NCBI GenBank assembly: GCA_024275615.1
Contig: JAJRYU010000805.1
Coordinates: forward strand, 1 to 7,307
From: Planctomycetota bacterium
Lineage (GTDB): Bacteria; Planctomycetota; GCA-002687715; DRQF01
DNA length: 7,307 nucleotides
Direction: 5' to 3'
Position numbers and translations under genes: made by a program. Below are positions 6,142 to 7,307 of this stretch, piece after piece. Within the stretch, counting starts at the first letter, position 1; each line of letters opens with the position of its first letter. The notes under the pieces are model-generated. The model ran no database searches, was not told the DNA's origin, and saw only the letters and a program-made list of their open reading frames with translations.

Positions 6142-7218
6142 ATGCACTCCTATAAATCAATTGTCGTTGTCGCGGGCCTGGGTGGAGTCTTGTTGTTTCT
6201 CGCCGGTGTCTTGGCGAACGTCGATGGCCTGAAACCGTCGAAAGAAAAACCGACCGCCCCCCATGGCTATTCTGCCGCCAAGAGTTTTACCAAACTTGAC
6301 ATGGGCGGTTCTATGGGTTCGAAAGCCCCGGATAAGGGACTCTTCAAAGAAGACCTGAAGGTGATTCAGGCTGCCCTCGAACCGGGAAAAAGTAGCTTTG
6401 CTCAGGCGGGCCCATCGTTGAAACGAGCTTTGGTACACGGGCGGGCCGTGGTTCAAGCCAGCGACTTCAGCCTGATATCAGCCGAGCTCAAACGTAAAGA
6501 CAACAATGCTGCTTATGAGAGCATACTTCTCATCATGTTAGGAGCCTCGAAGTCGAAACAGGGGCTTCCCATACTTGAAGCGCAATACAGAAAACACCCG
6601 ATGCGCGTTCTTGAGGCCATTCAGCTCAACGGCACGCCTAGTACCTGGCCAACTTATCGCCGCATATACGCCGCATCAAAATCTCATCAGGAGCGCTATT
6701 GCATCTTGCAAGCCTTGCGAAAAATGTCGCAGACTTTCGCCCAAACATTTTTAAGCGAACGCTTGGAGCAGGAACTAGACATGGTGTCGTTGAAGGACTC
6801 CATCAACCTCACTCGTCTTTTTCGAACGGAAAAAATGGCGAACGACTTAAACGACTTCATTCTGCGAGATGACGAAAGATCAAACGCCCATCTGGATCTT
6901 GCCTGCAACGCCCTTGCCGCATGTACTCAAGTCGGCGGCGCTAGAATGCTCTTCGAGATGTATTTGGACGAGGGGCATTCATCGACCATTCGTAAGGCCG
7001 CAGGTGGGGCCATTAGCTTCATGAAAGCTCCTCACATGGTGCAACCTCTCTTAGGGATGTTGGTCGGCACGGCGAATGTGTCGGATGATATGGTCCGCTT
7101 TCTATATCGCAACGCTCACGCTACAGATCTGGTAGCTATCGAAACGATGCTTGAGACCAACTCATCGATAGCTTGGAGAGCTGCTCTCAGACCCACAGTT
7201 GCGCGCCTCAAGCAGTAA
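6142..7218 (+). CDS. Membrane-anchored HEAT-like helical protein, function unknown
   Basis: I do not recognise a named family. The 358-residue product starts with a short basic N-terminus (MHSYK) and one hydrophobic segment, about residues 7-27. There is no clear signal-peptidase site, so it is probably a signal anchor with the rest outside the cytoplasm. Residues 30-75 are a Lys/Pro/Gly/Ser-rich linker. From about 85 to the end the chain looks like stacked helix pairs of the HEAT/armadillo type, for example AAYESILLIMLGASKSKQGL, RYCILQALRKMSQTFAQTF, AHLDLACNALAACTQVGGA, STIRKAAGGAISFMKAPHM and AWRAALRPTVARLKQ. No catalytic motif is visible, and a protein-interaction scaffold is the natural inference. 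The ATG is preceded by a modest GGTGAG (6133-6138) only three bases away. It follows the probable terminator of the smc unit, so it likely begins a new transcript, shared with the gene that starts 15 bases after its stop. Confidence 0.8.
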   Translation: MHSYKSIVVVAGLGGVLLFLAGVLANVDGLKPSKEKPTAPHGYSAAKSFTKLDMGGSMGSKAPDKGLFKEDLKVIQAALEPGKSSFAQAGPSLKRALVHGRAVVQASDFSLISAELKRKDNNAAYESILLIMLGASKSKQGLPILEAQYRKHPMRVLEAIQLNGTPSTWPTYRRIYAASKSHQERYCILQALRKMSQTFAQTFLSERLEQELDMVSLKDSINLTRLFRTEKMANDLNDFILRDDERSNAHLDLACNALAACTQVGGARMLFEMYLDEGHSSTIRKAAGGAISFMKAPHMVQPLLGMLVGTANVSDDMVRFLYRNAHATDLVAIETMLETNSSIAWRAALRPTVARLKQ

Positions 7219-7233
7219 GTCAAAGTGGGCCGT

Positions 7234-7307
7234 ATGATTGCCCGCACCTCTTGCCCCAGATTCATAGTCGTCATACCATCTCGGTATGTCGAAAATAAAC
7301 TACAATG
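7234..7307 (+). CDS. kdsB: Start of probable 3-deoxy-manno-octulosonate cytidylyltransferase (3' end outside window)
   Basis: From the ATG at 7234 the frame stays open to the window edge and gives 24 full codons. The segment FIVVIPSRYVENKLQ (residues 10-24) resembles the N-terminal nucleotide-binding strand and loop of KdsB, usually VIIPARxxSTRLPGKPL, where the Ala is Ser and the LP is LQ here. KdsB activates Kdo as CMP-Kdo for lipopolysaccharide core synthesis in the cytoplasm. The N-terminal MIARTSCPR extends a little beyond the usual start; no strong Shine-Dalgarno is seen. The gap to the upstream stop is 15 bases, suggesting cotranscription. Another sugar nucleotidyltransferase is possible, and with so few residues the call is tentative. 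Confidence 0.45.
   Translation, partial: MIARTSCPRFIVVIPSRYVENKLQ

Noticed and set aside
7272..7288. Perfect dyad CATACC-ATCTC-GGTATG
   Set aside because: It could be an operator, but it falls inside the probable kdsB coding start and no T run follows, so chance within a coding region is more likely.
7301..7306. TACAAT resembling a -10 box at the window end
   Set aside because: No -35 match lies at the proper distance, and it is inside the probable kdsB frame.

Overview
The window is protein-coding from end to end on the + strand. It holds three complete genes, one 5'-truncated gene and probably one 3'-truncated gene. I see no tRNA, rRNA, CRISPR array, insertion sequence or phage signature. 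By eye the composition is moderately GC-rich and even. Shine-Dalgarno sites (GAGGA, GGGAGAGG) precede two of the starts. The first secreted protein has a degenerate cupredoxin/carboxypeptidase-regulatory domain of a kind common in Planctomycetota, next to a parvulin-like region. With a probable KdsB start (Kdo sugar, Gram-negative type envelope), this makes a planctomycete or related PVC bacterium the best guess. The phylum is inferred, not proven.

Layout. (1) 3-755: the C-terminal 250 residues of an unrecognised, mostly helical protein. (2) 757-2148: one base later, a 463-residue secreted protein. It has a signal peptide, a plastocyanin-like domain that lacks copper-ligand residues, and a C-terminal SurA/parvulin-like region. 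(3) 2206-6027: a full-length SMC chromosome-condensation ATPase of 1273 residues, starting at TTG. All ATPase motifs are intact, but the hinge glycine motif is unusual and there is a roughly 100-residue low-complexity C-terminal tail. (4) 6028-6141: a short intergenic region with a likely intrinsic terminator. (5) 6142-7218: a membrane-anchored, HEAT-like helical protein of 358 residues. (6) 7234-7307: the first 24 codons of what looks like kdsB, running off the window.

Genes 1-3 are tightly packed (1-bp and 57-bp gaps) and look like one transcription unit ending at the hairpin near 6089-6121. Gene 5 and the putative kdsB (15-bp gap) appear to form the next unit. SMC acts on chromosome folding and segregation in the cytoplasm, the protein before it is exported, and the one after it is membrane-anchored. 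Nothing in the sequence proves that they work together. The kleisin partners ScpA and ScpB are not in the window.

The most noteworthy points are the apparently copper-less cupredoxin fused to a parvulin-like region, the possibly permuted or incomplete order of that parvulin region, and the SMC hinge in which three of four highly conserved glycines seem to be replaced. I do not see a clear-cut new multi-gene system.
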